A DNA stretch of 38,893 nt from Acidobacterium sp. (GCA_003166955.1 PMUI01000018.1:1-38893), one strand, 5' to 3'; positions 28,032 through 36,252 are shown, numbered from the stretch's first letter. Translations and numbers: made by a program. Notes: generated from the sequence alone by a model not told the origin.

Positions 28032-28046
28032 GTTCCCTGTTCCCTA
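28032..28046. repeat. Heptamer pair overlapping the NQK gene stop codon
   Basis: GTTCCCT GTTCCCT A: the minus-strand TAG (28044-28046) is formed by the end of the second unit. Confidence 0.5.
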
Positions 28047-28226
28047 TTTCTTCAGAATCGCCTTCTGATTCGCCAGAATCTCCTTCTGGTTCGCCAGAAT
28101 TGCGTCCAGCGACTTCTGGTTTTTCTTAATGTCTCCCTGGTTCGCGAGAATCGTCTTCTGGTTCGCAAGAATGCTCTTCTGATTCGCAAGGATCGTCTTC
28201 TGATTCACGACTACTTCATCGGCCAT
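28044..28226 (-). CDS. NQK-repeat coiled-coil protein, 60 residues
   Basis: ATG 28226 follows GGAGAG by 6 nt. The product begins MADEVVVNQKTILANQKSIL and goes on as 7-residue repeats of the form NQKxILA: NQKTILA, NQGDIKK, NQKSLDA, NQKEILA, NQKAILKK. The strict seven-residue period with Ile/Leu at one face predicts a parallel coiled coil, with Asn at a core position favouring a defined oligomer. It is a tiny uncharacterised family I have seen in Acidobacteria and Proteobacteria. At DNA level it is a degenerate 21-bp repeat. Function unknown. Confidence 0.7.
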   Translation of the reverse strand: MADEVVVNQKTILANQKSILANQKTILANQGDIKKNQKSLDAILANQKEILANQKAILKK

Positions 28227-28549
28227 AGTTTCTCTCCAGTCTCCGTTAGGAAATGCAGCCGCCATTGTCGCCGATTCCCCCGTCCCCGCAAAACAACCTC
28301 CAGTGGAAATTTTTCTCCACCCTCCGATGGACCAGGCTTCAATGACCCGCCCTCGCCGCTTGGCCCTTACCCCGGGCTCGGTTCTGAATGGTTTTCCTGT
28401 TCCCTGTTCCCTGTTCCCTACTCCCTGGTTTTTTGTCAAGTGGGAGCCCCGAAATCCAAAGTAATGACCCCTGACTTACAACGACTTACACGCCAACAAC
28501 ACCAAAGATATTTGGCAGGTTTATTCCCCAAACTTGGTATTCTGATAAT
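28227..28549. other. Gene-free region between the NQK gene and repeat copy A
   Basis: It holds the promoter side of the NQK gene, the heptamer array at 28393-28427, and the tandem ACTTACAACGACTTACAC near 28475. The latter is unassigned. No gene was recognised. Confidence 0.4.
28393..28427. repeat. TTCCCTG heptamer array
   Basis: Units TTTCCTG, TTCCCTG, TTCCCTG, TTCCCTA, CTCCCTG. Confidence 0.7.
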
Positions 28550-29080
28550 AGAGGGTAAGAAAAAGAAGGGCTGCTCATCCGAGCGGCCTTTTTCTATTGC
28601 CGGAATCGGAGGGAAATCAATGAGGACCGCAAGAGCAGGCATCTCCGTGAGCCACTCACCCTGCGCCCCGCACTCCGCACCCTGTCGCGTCCAGGGCCAG
28701 GCAGGAAGCGGCCCTGCGGCCGCGTTTACGTCACACTCAACCGCCTCTGCTGCAAACTCGGCCATGTCTGCTGTTAACTCGGCCATGCGCCCGTCAAACT
28801 CGGCCATGTTGACGTCAACCTCGACCGCACTCCATCTGACCCCGCCTCAATCATCTGCCCTCAACTCGGCCGAGTTTGACGCAAACCCAACCGAGCCTGG
28901 TTCAACCTCGAACGAGATCGTAACTAACAGGTACCAAGTCACTTCTCCAGGGTACTCAAGCCGGGTAATTTCGCTAACTCGCACAAAACAAGTCATCGGC
29001 CATTTTTCGAGAGGGGCACTTTTTTCAGGGAATGCGAACAAACAGCGAATCGAAGAACCAGTCGCCGCTCAGACGGACGG
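28550..29080 (+). repeat. Long inverted repeat, copy A
   Basis: This ~531-bp block recurs in inverse orientation at 38222-38755. Order in both: AGAGGGTAA, a terminator-like hairpin with loop ATCC, a T-run, SD plus ATCAATGAGGACCGCAA, an array of 21-bp-spaced AACTCGGCC motifs, then CACTTCTCCAGGGTACTCAA, CAAAACAAGTCATCGGCCAT and GCGAACAAACAGCGAATCGA. In this copy motifs start at 28755, 28776, 28797, 28818, 28839, 28863, 28884 and 28905. Small indels that are not multiples of three separate the copies, so a conserved protein is unlikely. The block ends 83 nt before the aroB start. Identity is high but I could not compute it. Confidence 0.85.
28569..28588. terminator. Terminator-like hairpin of repeat copy A
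   Basis: Stem GGCTGCTC / GAGCGGCC (one G-T pair), loop ATCC, then TTTTTCT; an A-rich run precedes it, so it could act in both directions. No plus-strand gene lies close upstream. Confidence 0.65.
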
Positions 29081-29132
29081 GAAGTCGACTCAAACCTTCC
29101 TTTGGCCTTCCGTGGGGAGGCTCCGGAACTCA

Positions 29133-29160
29133 GTGCCCTGTACCCTGTACCCTGTACCCT
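29133..29160. repeat. GTACCCT heptamer array abutting the aroB start
   Basis: GTGCCCT followed by three GTACCCT units, ending 3 nt before ATG 29164. The nearest GGAGG is about 45 nt upstream, too far to serve aroB. Confidence 0.75.
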
Positions 29161-29163
29161 GAA

Positions 29164-30264
29164 ATGCGCACGATCCACGTCAAAACCGCTTCCGCCGATT
29201 ACCCGGTCTTCATCGGCCGCAATCTCCTGGCCCAGGTTGCGCGCCATGTCCAAAGGTCTGTCCAAAAGTCGGCCGCACGCAGTACCTTTGTTCTCACTTC
29301 GCCCGAAATCTGGGCCCTCTGGGGCAAACAGTTCCTCGCCCCCTTCCCAAAAGGCCAGCAGCCCACAGCCCTCTTCCTCCCCGCCGGCGAGCGATTCAAG
29401 CGCCTCGCCCAGGTCGAACGCCTCGCCTCCGAACTCGCCGAAGCCGGAGCCGACCGCTCCTCGCTCCTCATCGCCTTCGGCGGCGGCATCATCGGCGACC
29501 TCGCCGGATTTCTCGCCGCCATCTACATGCGCGGCATCGACTACATCCAGGTTCCCACCACTCTGCTCGCCCAGGTCGACTCCTCGGTCGGCGGCAAAAC
29601 CGGCGTCAACCTCGCCGCCGGCAAAAATCTCATCGGAAGCTTCCATCATCCGCGCGCTGTCTTCGCCGACATCGACGTTCTGCAAACCCTCCCCGACCGC
29701 GAGCTTCGCGCCGGCCTTTTCGAAAGCGTCAAAGCCGGCATCATCCGCGACGCTGCACTCTTCCGCTTCATGGAACAGAACTCGAAGACCATCCTCGCCC
29801 GCGAACCCGCTGCCCTCGAGCGCGTCATCGTCGCATCGATCCGCATGAAAGCCGGCGTCGTCGCCATCGACGAGCGCGAGTCCGGCCTGCGCATGATCCT
29901 CAACTACGGCCACACGCTCGGCCACGCCATCGAAGCCGCCACCGGCTACCGCACGCTTCTCCACGGCGAGGCAATCGCCTGGGGCATGCTCGCCGCGCTT
30001 CAGATCGCCCTCGCCCGCAACACCGTCGGTTCCGATCAGGCCGAGCGCATCGAGCAAACCATCCTCGCCTACGGACCGCTCCCGCCTTTCCGCGCCACGC
30101 CCGCCAAACTCCTCGCGGCCGCCGGTCGCGACAAAAAGAATCGTGCCGGAACCCGGCGCTTCATCCTCCCCAAAGGCATTGGTAACGCAGTTATTGTCGA
30201 AGATGTAATGGAAGCGGAGCTCCTCTCCGCAATCAACTGGACTCTAGCCCATGCCCATAAATGA
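29164..30264 (+). CDS. aroB: 3-dehydroquinate synthase
   Basis: 366 residues ([20 protein letters not shown]), usual length. It converts DAHP to 3-dehydroquinate in the shikimate pathway, using NAD and a metal ion. NAD-loop [20 protein letters not shown], then [20 protein letters not shown] and [20 protein letters not shown]; the metal site includes [13 protein letters not shown] and [11 protein letters not shown]. The ATG lacks an SD and follows a heptamer array directly. phhA lies 75 nt downstream; linking aromatic amino acid synthesis and breakdown is plausible, but the codon style changes abruptly between them. Confidence 0.95.
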   Translation: MRTIHVKTASADYPVFIGRNLLAQVARHVQRSVQKSAARSTFVLTSPEIWALWGKQFLAPFPKGQQPTALFLPAGERFKRLAQVERLASELAEAGADRSSLLIAFGGGIIGDLAGFLAAIYMRGIDYIQVPTTLLAQVDSSVGGKTGVNLAAGKNLIGSFHHPRAVFADIDVLQTLPDRELRAGLFESVKAGIIRDAALFRFMEQNSKTILAREPAALERVIVASIRMKAGVVAIDERESGLRMILNYGHTLGHAIEAATGYRTLLHGEAIAWGMLAALQIALARNTVGSDQAERIEQTILAYGPLPPFRATPAKLLAAAGRDKKNRAGTRRFILPKGIGNAVIVEDVMEAELLSAINWTLAHAHK

Positions 30265-30339
30265 GCCTCAATGCAAATCAGTTTGACATCTCTGCATGGT
30301 CGGTGAAATTCTCTAACGTTTTGCCGGGGGTGATGATCG

Positions 30340-31122
30340 ATGAATCCACCAGGGGTGGCTGGAGCGGAGACACAGAGGCAGGCAAGCGCGCCGCTCACGG
30401 TCGCCGAGCCGTACCTGATCCAACAGAAATGGGACGCATACAACGACGAGCAGCACGCGGTGTGGGCGGAGCTGGTGCGGCGGCGGATGCCGCAGTTGCG
30501 GGAGCACGCGGCCGAGGAGTATCTGAACGGGTTTGAGCAGATCGGGCTTCGGGAAGACACGATTCCGAACCTGGCCGATGTGAACCGGAGGCTGGGGCCG
30601 CGGACGGGATGGAATGCGACGCCGGTGAGCGGATTCCTGCCGCCGGATGCGTTCTTCGAGATGCTGGGCGCGCGGCAGTTTCCGACGACAACGTACATTC
30701 GGAGCCGCGAGGCGATGGAGTACACGCCGGAGCCGGATATTTTTCATGACGTGTTTGGGCATGTGCCGATGCACGCGCATCCGGTGTTTGCGGATTTTCT
30801 GCAGCACTACGGGCGGGTGAGCGCGGCGCTCATGAGTGACAAAGACAAGCTCGAAAAGATGGGCCGCCTGTTCTGGTTCACTGTGGAGTTTGGGGTGATC
30901 CGGCAGAAGGGGAAGGTGAAGTTGTACGGCAGCGGACTGATCTCGTCGCATGGCGAGGGGACGCACGTGATCGAAGGTAAGCCGGAGATTCGGGACTTCA
31001 ATCTCGACCAGGTGCTGGAGCAGAAGTTTCTGGTGTCGCAAGAGCAGAAGGTGTTGTACTCGGTGGAGTCGTTCGACCAGATTTACGAGGCGGCGCAGGA
31101 AGCGGAGAAGCGGCTCGCCTAA
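30340..31122 (+). CDS. phhA: Phenylalanine 4-monooxygenase
   Basis: 260 residues. It hydroxylates phenylalanine to tyrosine with tetrahydrobiopterin, O2 and iron. Iron ligands are visible: His136 and His141 in DIFHDVFGHVPMHAHP and Glu183 in LFWFTVEFGVI; also RQFPTTTYIRSREAMEYTPE and LYGSGLISSHGE, typical of bacterial aromatic amino acid hydroxylases. GGGGGTGAT precedes ATG 30340. Third codon positions are G-rich (GTG, CTG, GCG), unlike the C-ending codons of most plus-strand genes here, so this segment may have been inverted or acquired. A pterin-4a-carbinolamine dehydratase is not in the window. Confidence 0.95.
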   Translation: MNPPGVAGAETQRQASAPLTVAEPYLIQQKWDAYNDEQHAVWAELVRRRMPQLREHAAEEYLNGFEQIGLREDTIPNLADVNRRLGPRTGWNATPVSGFLPPDAFFEMLGARQFPTTTYIRSREAMEYTPEPDIFHDVFGHVPMHAHPVFADFLQHYGRVSAALMSDKDKLEKMGRLFWFTVEFGVIRQKGKVKLYGSGLISSHGEGTHVIEGKPEIRDFNLDQVLEQKFLVSQEQKVLYSVESFDQIYEAAQEAEKRLA

Positions 31123-31349
31123 CACCTCGGCGCGGTGGGTTAAGACGGAGGTGGGATTCACGGGCGGCGGCGCGGTTCGTTACTTTGTGAGCCTGCGCAC
31201 GTCTGAACAAGCGGCACAGCGGCTCACCTGAGTAACGGCAGGTTTGCAATATTTGCAGAGAATTTATCTGTGCGGATGCACAATACATAAATTGGTCTCG
31301 TTTGCGGGCGCGTCTGCATTTACGACCGCGACGAGCGCAGGAGGAAACG

Positions 31350-32021
31350 TTGCCGCGGATCCACTTTCATCAACAACTCGCGGAACTGAAGGACAAGCTG
31401 CTGGCGATGGCTGCGCTGTCGCAGCAGGCAGTGGAGTCGGCGGTGGACGCGTGGCTGCAGCGCGACGAGGGTCTTTGCCAGTACGTGCGCGAGAACGAGA
31501 CGGCGATCAACACGGCGCAGCGCGAAGTGGACGAGATGGCGTACCAGCTGCTCTCGCGGGAGCAGCCGATGGCGATCGATCTGCGGTTCATCCTGGCGGT
31601 GATCAAGATTAACGGCGACCTGGAGCGGATCGGTGACATGGCGGTGAGCATCGCAATTCGGACGCTCGATTTGCTGGATCAGGATCCGCTCGATTTGCCG
31701 GTGGACATTGCCGGGATGGGCGATTTTGCTGGGCGGATGATCCGGACGGCTCTGCAGTCGCTGCTGGACGGCGACGCGCTGGTGGCCGAGTCGGTCCGCG
31801 ACATGGATGACGAGATCGACCGGATGAACCGGGTGGCGATTGCCGATCTGACCAGGGTAATCCAGGAGCGGCCGGAGACGGCGGATCAGGCGCTGCCGGC
31901 AATTCTGATTTCGCGAAACCTGGAGAGGATTGCTGACCACGCGACGAATATCGCGACGGACGTGATTTTCTGGGTGCGGGGCGCGGACTTGCGGCATCAG
32001 CTTTCGATGGCCGTCGACTGA
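31350..32021 (+). CDS. phoU: Phosphate transport regulator PhoU
   Basis: 223 residues from TTG 31350, chosen because GGAGGAAA lies about 5 nt upstream. It is a peripheral regulator of PhoR/PstSCAB in phosphate homeostasis. Two PhoU repeats: LKDKLLAMAALSQQAVESAV, REVDEMAYQLLSREQPMAID, LRFILAVIKINGDLERIGDM and, in the second repeat, MDDEIDRMNR and ISRNLERIADHATNIATDVI; the ExxxD metal sites are conserved. No pst or phoR gene is in view. Codons are G-ending like phhA. The 227-bp gap before it contains TTTGCA twice (TTTGCAATATTTGCA), possibly regulatory. Confidence 0.9.
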   Translation: MPRIHFHQQLAELKDKLLAMAALSQQAVESAVDAWLQRDEGLCQYVRENETAINTAQREVDEMAYQLLSREQPMAIDLRFILAVIKINGDLERIGDMAVSIAIRTLDLLDQDPLDLPVDIAGMGDFAGRMIRTALQSLLDGDALVAESVRDMDDEIDRMNRVAIADLTRVIQERPETADQALPAILISRNLERIADHATNIATDVIFWVRGADLRHQLSMAVD

Positions 32022-32035
32022 CGGCCAACTGGCAT

Positions 32036-32281
32036 TCAGCGTTGAGAAGAGCTGCGATTCGCCGTCACGGGTCTCACTGCACCAACCGCATAGCCGCGTC
32101 GATAAATCCCCTCGCCGCATTGATCAAGCGTTTCGCAGTGGCAGTTTTGCATCATCCTTCTCATCAGACCCTGCATTGACTTGATTCCGTCCATCAAGTC
32201 GTCGAGTTCCTCCAGTTTTCTTCGCGACAGTTCCTGCCACCGTTCTGAGGCTCGAGTCGCACCGCGGAAGCCGAAGAACAA
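32036..32281 (-). pseudogene. MerR-family regulator C-terminal fragment
   Basis: About 50 residues (RWQELSRRKLEELDDLMDGI, KSMQGLMRRMMQ, NCHCETLDQCGEGIYRRG) match the dimerisation helix and Cys-containing effector loop of metal- or redox-sensing MerR regulators. The N-terminal HTH domain is missing upstream on this strand: a DinB remnant on the other strand occupies that DNA. The two cysteines in HCETLDQC would be the metal-site residues in a complete protein. It is a truncated remnant. Confidence 0.55.
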
Positions 32282-32311
32282 CCGCCGGTTCGACCTTCTC
32301 CGATCTCGCCG

Positions 32312-32440
32312 CTATCAGCGACTACGGTAACTCGCTTGTCGCTCATCCTTGAGTCCCTGGTTCACACCTTCGACCACTATGGGCAGATGGTCGAGTACCT
32401 GCGCATGAACGGTGTGGTGCCACCGGCCAGCCGCCCATGA
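32312..32440 (+). pseudogene. DinB-family C-terminal remnant
   Basis: The frame ending at TGA 32438-32440 reads [20 protein letters not shown] and [13 protein letters not shown]. The H-x-x-x-HYG-x-x-V-x-Y-L-R-x-NG-x-VPP-x-S pattern is the C-terminal helix of DinB/DUF664 four-helix metal-binding proteins (bacillithiol transferase-like fold). The first three helices are missing, so only a 3' stub remains. Confidence 0.55.
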
Positions 32441-32770
32441 AGCGAGCACCCCTGCTAAGCGGCCTTCGCCGGCGACAACCACATACTGCTCCTCGAGCGG
32501 TCCGCCTCGGCAAAGTGGCAAAGCCGCGACTTCACTCACGCCAATCCCGCCACCAAACCGGTCACTAAGAATTCCGTATCCGATCAAACCTCTTTCGCCT
32601 ATGCTAGGGAAAACCCCCGAGCTGGAAATCCTGCGTCCGCCAGTCTCGAAGGCCCCCGTCCATGAGCAGCCCCCATGCCCCGCTCCGCAGACGGCGACCC
32701 AGTTGCCTTCCAGTGAAGGCGCGACTTAAAACCGCTGTTGCCGTTAGATACCCATGAGGGCCACGAACCA
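32441..32770. other. Gene-free gap before the Ser/Gly-rich secreted protein
   Basis: No recognisable gene. A -10-like TATGCT is at about 32599 without a clear -35. The DNA between the DinB remnant and the next gene probably belongs to the same decayed segment. Confidence 0.3.
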
Positions 32771-34126
32771 ATGAACGTCTCGTCTGCTCGCGCAAGCCTG
32801 CTTCTCTTGGCCATTCTCTGCCTGTCCAGTGTCTTCGCACCCGCCCAGAGCAAACCGAAACCCGCAACGTCATCGAAGTCCGCTTCTTCGTCTTCGTCAG
32901 GCGGAAGCAGCGCGGGCGGCCACAGCGGAGGCGGAGGCGGTGCCGCGGGAGGCAGCGCTGCAGGAGGCGCTGCAGCGGACTCTTCCACCGGCCCGTTCTC
33001 CATCGAGACCGAGATGTTCACCTACAAGGCGGTGGAGGAGAACAGCGAGGTCATCGCCTGTGACATCGCCCGCTATCTCTTCCAGGGGGAAGTCGTCGAA
33101 GCACCGCCCGGATCCCACGCTCCCTGCGCCATCAGCAACGCCGCTCAGTCAAACCCAGGCATCGTCATCGTTTCGTCCGACAGCTCACTGATGTCCGACT
33201 TTCAGCTCTGGCGGGCCGACATGGCCACCATGAGCGCTCTGGAAGCAAGGGCAAAGAATGTCTGCGTTGCCGAAGCGAAAAATGAGAATGGAGAACCCGT
33301 TCCCGCCCAGCAGCCACACATTAAATCAAGGGGCCTCGGAGGCGCCGTCGCCGGACTCGCGCAAGTCACTCCTCAGGGCCAGGCGATAGGAGCCGCCCTG
33401 GCGCTCTTCAGCAGCAGCCAAACGGTCAATTCCACTGTAGGCACCGTCGAAAACCCGGCGCTGATCAATGAGGTCGCCCGCGAGCTCCGTTCTCTCAACG
33501 TTCTCGTCCTCGTGCCCGAGCTCTATAATCCCGGCTCTCTCGGCCCCGCGGACTATACCAATTCCCCCTATCTGCAGAATCTCGAAAACTTCAATTCCTC
33601 CTACGAAAAGTGCACGACGGCCAAAGCCGGATATCCCGAAAACGCCCCCGAAGCTGCGAGCATCAACAGCCTCATCGGCAGCATGGATGCCTTCCTGAAG
33701 GGGGTCATGGCCGGACCCGCACCCGCTGCTTCGGCTGAGGACACATCGGACGCGACCAACGCACCCTCCCACTTCGCCGCGATCTTCACTGCGGATGAAG
33801 TCGCCAAACAGATGGGCTTCACCGGTAATGGAGCGAGCGGAGCCAGCCCAACCTGGCAGCATGTGCTCTGGCTCAAGGCGCTCGAGTCAGGCGGCTCCGT
33901 CGATCGCCAAAGCAATCTTTTCGGAACGAAGATCACTTTCGGCGGCGGCGCAGTCGACTCCTATTCTGTCTTCCGACTCAACGGACAGCTGGTCTGCTCC
34001 GGCAACGTCTTCAACTTCCAAAGCCCCGTCCGAACCAAGGATCTCCAGAAGACCTTCCGCGCGATGCCGATCGACAATCCGGCCCATCCCCCCATGCTCC
34101 ACAGCACCTGCGGACAACTACCGTAG
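32771..34126 (+). CDS. Secreted hypothetical protein with Ser/Gly-rich linker
   Basis: 451 residues from ATG 32771. Signal peptide ARASLLLLAILCLSSVFAPA is followed by a low-complexity linker of Ser, Gly, Ala and Thr (about residues 26-75). The mature domain begins FSIETEMFTYKAVEENSEVI and includes DIARYLFQGEVVEAPPG, VIVSSDSSLMSDFQLWRADM and AAIFTADEVAKQMGF. No family recognised. Possibly periplasmic. Upstream GAGGG is a distant SD, so the start is moderate. The downstream 34286 gene, 159 nt away, is another secreted protein, and they may be co-regulated. Confidence 0.7.
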   Translation: MNVSSARASLLLLAILCLSSVFAPAQSKPKPATSSKSASSSSSGGSSAGGHSGGGGGAAGGSAAGGAAADSSTGPFSIETEMFTYKAVEENSEVIACDIARYLFQGEVVEAPPGSHAPCAISNAAQSNPGIVIVSSDSSLMSDFQLWRADMATMSALEARAKNVCVAEAKNENGEPVPAQQPHIKSRGLGGAVAGLAQVTPQGQAIGAALALFSSSQTVNSTVGTVENPALINEVARELRSLNVLVLVPELYNPGSLGPADYTNSPYLQNLENFNSSYEKCTTAKAGYPENAPEAASINSLIGSMDAFLKGVMAGPAPAASAEDTSDATNAPSHFAAIFTADEVAKQMGFTGNGASGASPTWQHVLWLKALESGGSVDRQSNLFGTKITFGGGAVDSYSVFRLNGQLVCSGNVFNFQSPVRTKDLQKTFRAMPIDNPAHPPMLHSTCGQLP

Positions 34127-34285
34127 TTCTGACTTGAGCTGAAGCTCCCTCCGTCTTAGTTGACCTTCATTCCCCGCAGGGCTGGTGGCCAAAAAAGAGA
34201 TGTGCGGCTGATGACCATCCATAGCCCTCCGCGTCACCTCCAGGAGGATTAGACTTAGACTTATCTCCGACTGGGAGGCGAATGG

Positions 34286-34909
34286 ATGCCCTGCCGCCGA
34301 GCTCTCACCGTATCCGTGTTGTTGCTGTCTTGCCTGGTTGTTGCCGCAAAGGGCAAGAAAAAAGCCAGTCTTCCGCTGTACGTACTTCAGGCGCATACAG
34401 CATGGGTGATCGTCGATCCCCAGGCCGGAATGGATATCACGGATCCGAACGCCAACCGCATCGCCCGCGAAGACGTGGAAAATGCTCTGGCAAAGTGGGG
34501 AAGGCTCACGCCCGTCACCGACCCGTCGCAAGCCGACCTCATCATCGTCATCCGCAAGGGCAACGGCAAACTAGTCCAGCCAACCATAGGGGGCGCGCCA
34601 GCTAACAATCCACCTCCGGTGATCGGTCAGCGGACAGATACCGGGATCACTGCTTCGGGTCGAGCGGGACCGCCACTCGAGACATCCGATCCGCATCCGC
34701 AAATCGAAGTCAGCTCCCCGGATGACACGTTCGTTGTCTACCGTGGTAATCCTGCCTACAACAATGCCCCCACTTCAGACAATCCGCTCGACAGCCCGCC
34801 TGTATGGCGATACATCGCGAAAGACGCGCTTGAATCTCCCAGTGTTCCCGCGGTCGATCAGTTCCGGAGGGTCATTGCCGAGTCGGAGAAGGCTTTGGCA
34901 GGACCGTAA
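34286..34909 (+). CDS. Secreted Acidobacteria-type hypothetical protein
   Basis: 207 residues from ATG 34286 with GGGAGG about 7 nt before it. Signal peptide RALTVSVLLLSCLVVAA, then KKKASLPLYVLQAHTAWVIV, DPQAGMDITDPNANRIARED and VENALAKWGRLTPVTDPSQA, DLIIVIRKGNGK. I recall this LPLYVLQA..WVIVDP..G pattern from uncharacterised Acidobacteria proteins, but no function is assigned. The acidic and Pro-rich C-terminal half is probably disordered. It is the last plus-strand gene before a parS-like palindrome. Confidence 0.75.
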   Translation: MPCRRALTVSVLLLSCLVVAAKGKKKASLPLYVLQAHTAWVIVDPQAGMDITDPNANRIAREDVENALAKWGRLTPVTDPSQADLIIVIRKGNGKLVQPTIGGAPANNPPPVIGQRTDTGITASGRAGPPLETSDPHPQIEVSSPDDTFVVYRGNPAYNNAPTSDNPLDSPPVWRYIAKDALESPSVPAVDQFRRVIAESEKALAGP

Positions 34910-34933
34910 GACACACATTCACTCGACGCGCAG

Positions 34934-34949
34934 CGTTTCACGTGAAATC
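34934..34949. promoter_or_regulatory. parS-like palindrome
   Basis: CGTTTCACGTGAAATC contains the perfect 12-bp palindrome TTTCACGTGAAA and matches the Bacillus-type parS TGTTTCACGTGAAACA at 13 of 16 positions. It is intergenic, between convergent genes. Other CACGTG words in the window (e.g. 6781, 20870) lie inside genes and match only one half. Confidence 0.5.
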
Positions 34950-34974
34950 TGCCTGGCTCCTAAGGCAGCTCCCG

Positions 34975-34995
34975 GTGCCCTGTGCCCTGCTCTCA
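34975..34995. repeat. GTGCCCT heptamer array with a stop codon
   Basis: Units GTGCCCT, GTGCCCT, GCTCTCA. The TGA of the minus-strand gene at 34993-36252 is the last three bases of the third unit. Confidence 0.6.
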
Positions 34996-36252
34996 TTTCT
35001 TCTTCTTCGCCACCATCTCGGGCGGCGTCCGCGGCGGCGGCACACTCACCGGCGGCAAATCGTACACCTCAATCGTCCCGTTCCGCAGTATTGCGAACCG
35101 CTTCCCGTCAGGAGACAGCGCCACATTCTGTCCCGCCGTCAGCACCGGCGACGCGTCCCGCACCAGCACCAGCTTCCCGCTTTCCGTGTCGTACACGCCG
35201 GCGATCTGCGCCTGAACATCCTCCGGGTACAGCGCGTCGAATGTCGAGATCGGCCGGCTCACTGCCACCGACTCATACACGAACCGGCTCCCGTTCTCCG
35301 CAGAATCGAACCATCCCCACACGAACCGGTTCTGCCAGCGGTCCCGCCACAGCTCCCCGTCGCCCGCGGTTGAAACCGCAATGACTTCGCGTTCGTCGCT
35401 GTCCCCATAACACCCCACCATCAGCGCAACACTCGCGCTCAGCGGCCGCGCCGACGGCTGGCACTGCGACTTCACCTGCGCCACGATCCTCGGGTCGCCG
35501 TGGAAGGGTACGTCCCGCATCACCCAGAAGCCCTGCCCCTTCCCCTCCAGCAAATCCAGCAGCCCGTCGCCCATCAGCGGAAGCAGCGTCGCACTCTGCC
35601 CTTCGGTCGCCAGCATCGGCGTCTTCTCGCCCAGCGGGAAGATCATCACCTTGACCGGTTCACCCGTGCCCAAACGCCGAGGCTCCGCCGGCTCCGTATG
35701 CAGCTTCTCCGGCTCGTTCGTCTCCACCACCATCAGCTTGCGATCGGACGAAATCTGAATCGCCCGGATGCCTGCGCTGAACGTCATGAACGGCTCCAGT
35801 TCCAGCGACTGATCCGTCACGAACAGCGAATCCCGCCGCCGCACCAGGAATTTCCCATCCTCGAAAGGCCACAGATACTGCGACCGGTCGTGCATCCGCC
35901 ATTCCGCCTTCCGCACAACCTCGCCTGTCTTCAAATCCAGCAACAACGCCCGAATCTGCTGGTCGTCATCCTCAGCCGGATCGTTCGGCGCCCGTTGCAG
36001 CAGCCCACCCACCCGAAACGTAAACAGCAAATGCTCGTTATCGAAAAACCCGATCGCCGCCGACGACAGCCGATAGGTCAGGTAAAACGTACCCGGCGGC
36101 TTGTATCCCAGCGGAGCCACTTCAATGCTCACAGCCGGTTTTTGTTCAGCCGGAGGATTCGGCGCCGGTTTCTTCTCCGCCAGGGTCGCCAACGCGATCA
36201 GCGCGACCATCCCTGTCAAGCCTGCCCGTCTCCTGATTCCCACGCGCGCCAT
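34993..36252 (-). CDS. Secreted beta-propeller-like hypothetical protein
   Basis: 419 residues from ATG 36252. An N-terminal segment RRRAGLTGMVALIALATLAE is a signal or anchor; the next 30 residues are Pro/Lys-rich. Then beta-rich repeats: AAIGFFDNEHLLFTFRVGGL, RALLLDLKTGEVVRKAEW, RDSLFVTDQSLELEPFMTFS and IRAIQISSDRKLMVVETNEP. Near the end SPDGKRFAILRNGTIEVYDL is a propeller-like blade. It is typical of Acidobacteria proteins with WD/TolB-like propellers. The Lys-rich C-terminus (AKKKK) is odd. Function unknown. Confidence 0.7.
   Translation of the reverse strand: MARVGIRRRAGLTGMVALIALATLAEKKPAPNPPAEQKPAVSIEVAPLGYKPPGTFYLTYRLSSAAIGFFDNEHLLFTFRVGGLLQRAPNDPAEDDDQQIRALLLDLKTGEVVRKAEWRMHDRSQYLWPFEDGKFLVRRRDSLFVTDQSLELEPFMTFSAGIRAIQISSDRKLMVVETNEPEKLHTEPAEPRRLGTGEPVKVMIFPLGEKTPMLATEGQSATLLPLMGDGLLDLLEGKGQGFWVMRDVPFHGDPRIVAQVKSQCQPSARPLSASVALMVGCYGDSDEREVIAVSTAGDGELWRDRWQNRFVWGWFDSAENGSRFVYESVAVSRPISTFDALYPEDVQAQIAGVYDTESGKLVLVRDASPVLTAGQNVALSPDGKRFAILRNGTIEVYDLPPVSVPPPRTPPEMVAKKKK

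Larger units (their letters stand above)
27593..28043. other. Gene-free region built from hairpin repeats
   Basis: It holds three perfect hairpins (27687-27717, 27782-27812, 27928-27948), described separately, and a short CGCCCTTCAGGGCG inverted repeat near 27645. No plausible gene is seen on either strand. The base composition is very GC-rich. Confidence 0.6.

Noticed and set aside
28755-28913. The array as a CRISPR
   Set aside because: Repeats are only ~9 bp with 12-bp gaps, spacing is strictly 21 bp, and no cas genes are present.
28440-29162. A 240-codon plus frame across repeat copy A, with a good SD at ATG 28620
   Set aside because: In copy B the same start runs to a stop after about 55 codons and indels shift the frame, so a conserved protein is unlikely; kept as a repeat instead.
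31200-31300. Possible Pho box upstream of phoU
   Set aside because: Only a TTTGCA direct repeat is present; it does not match the 7-4-7 CTGTCAT arrangement.
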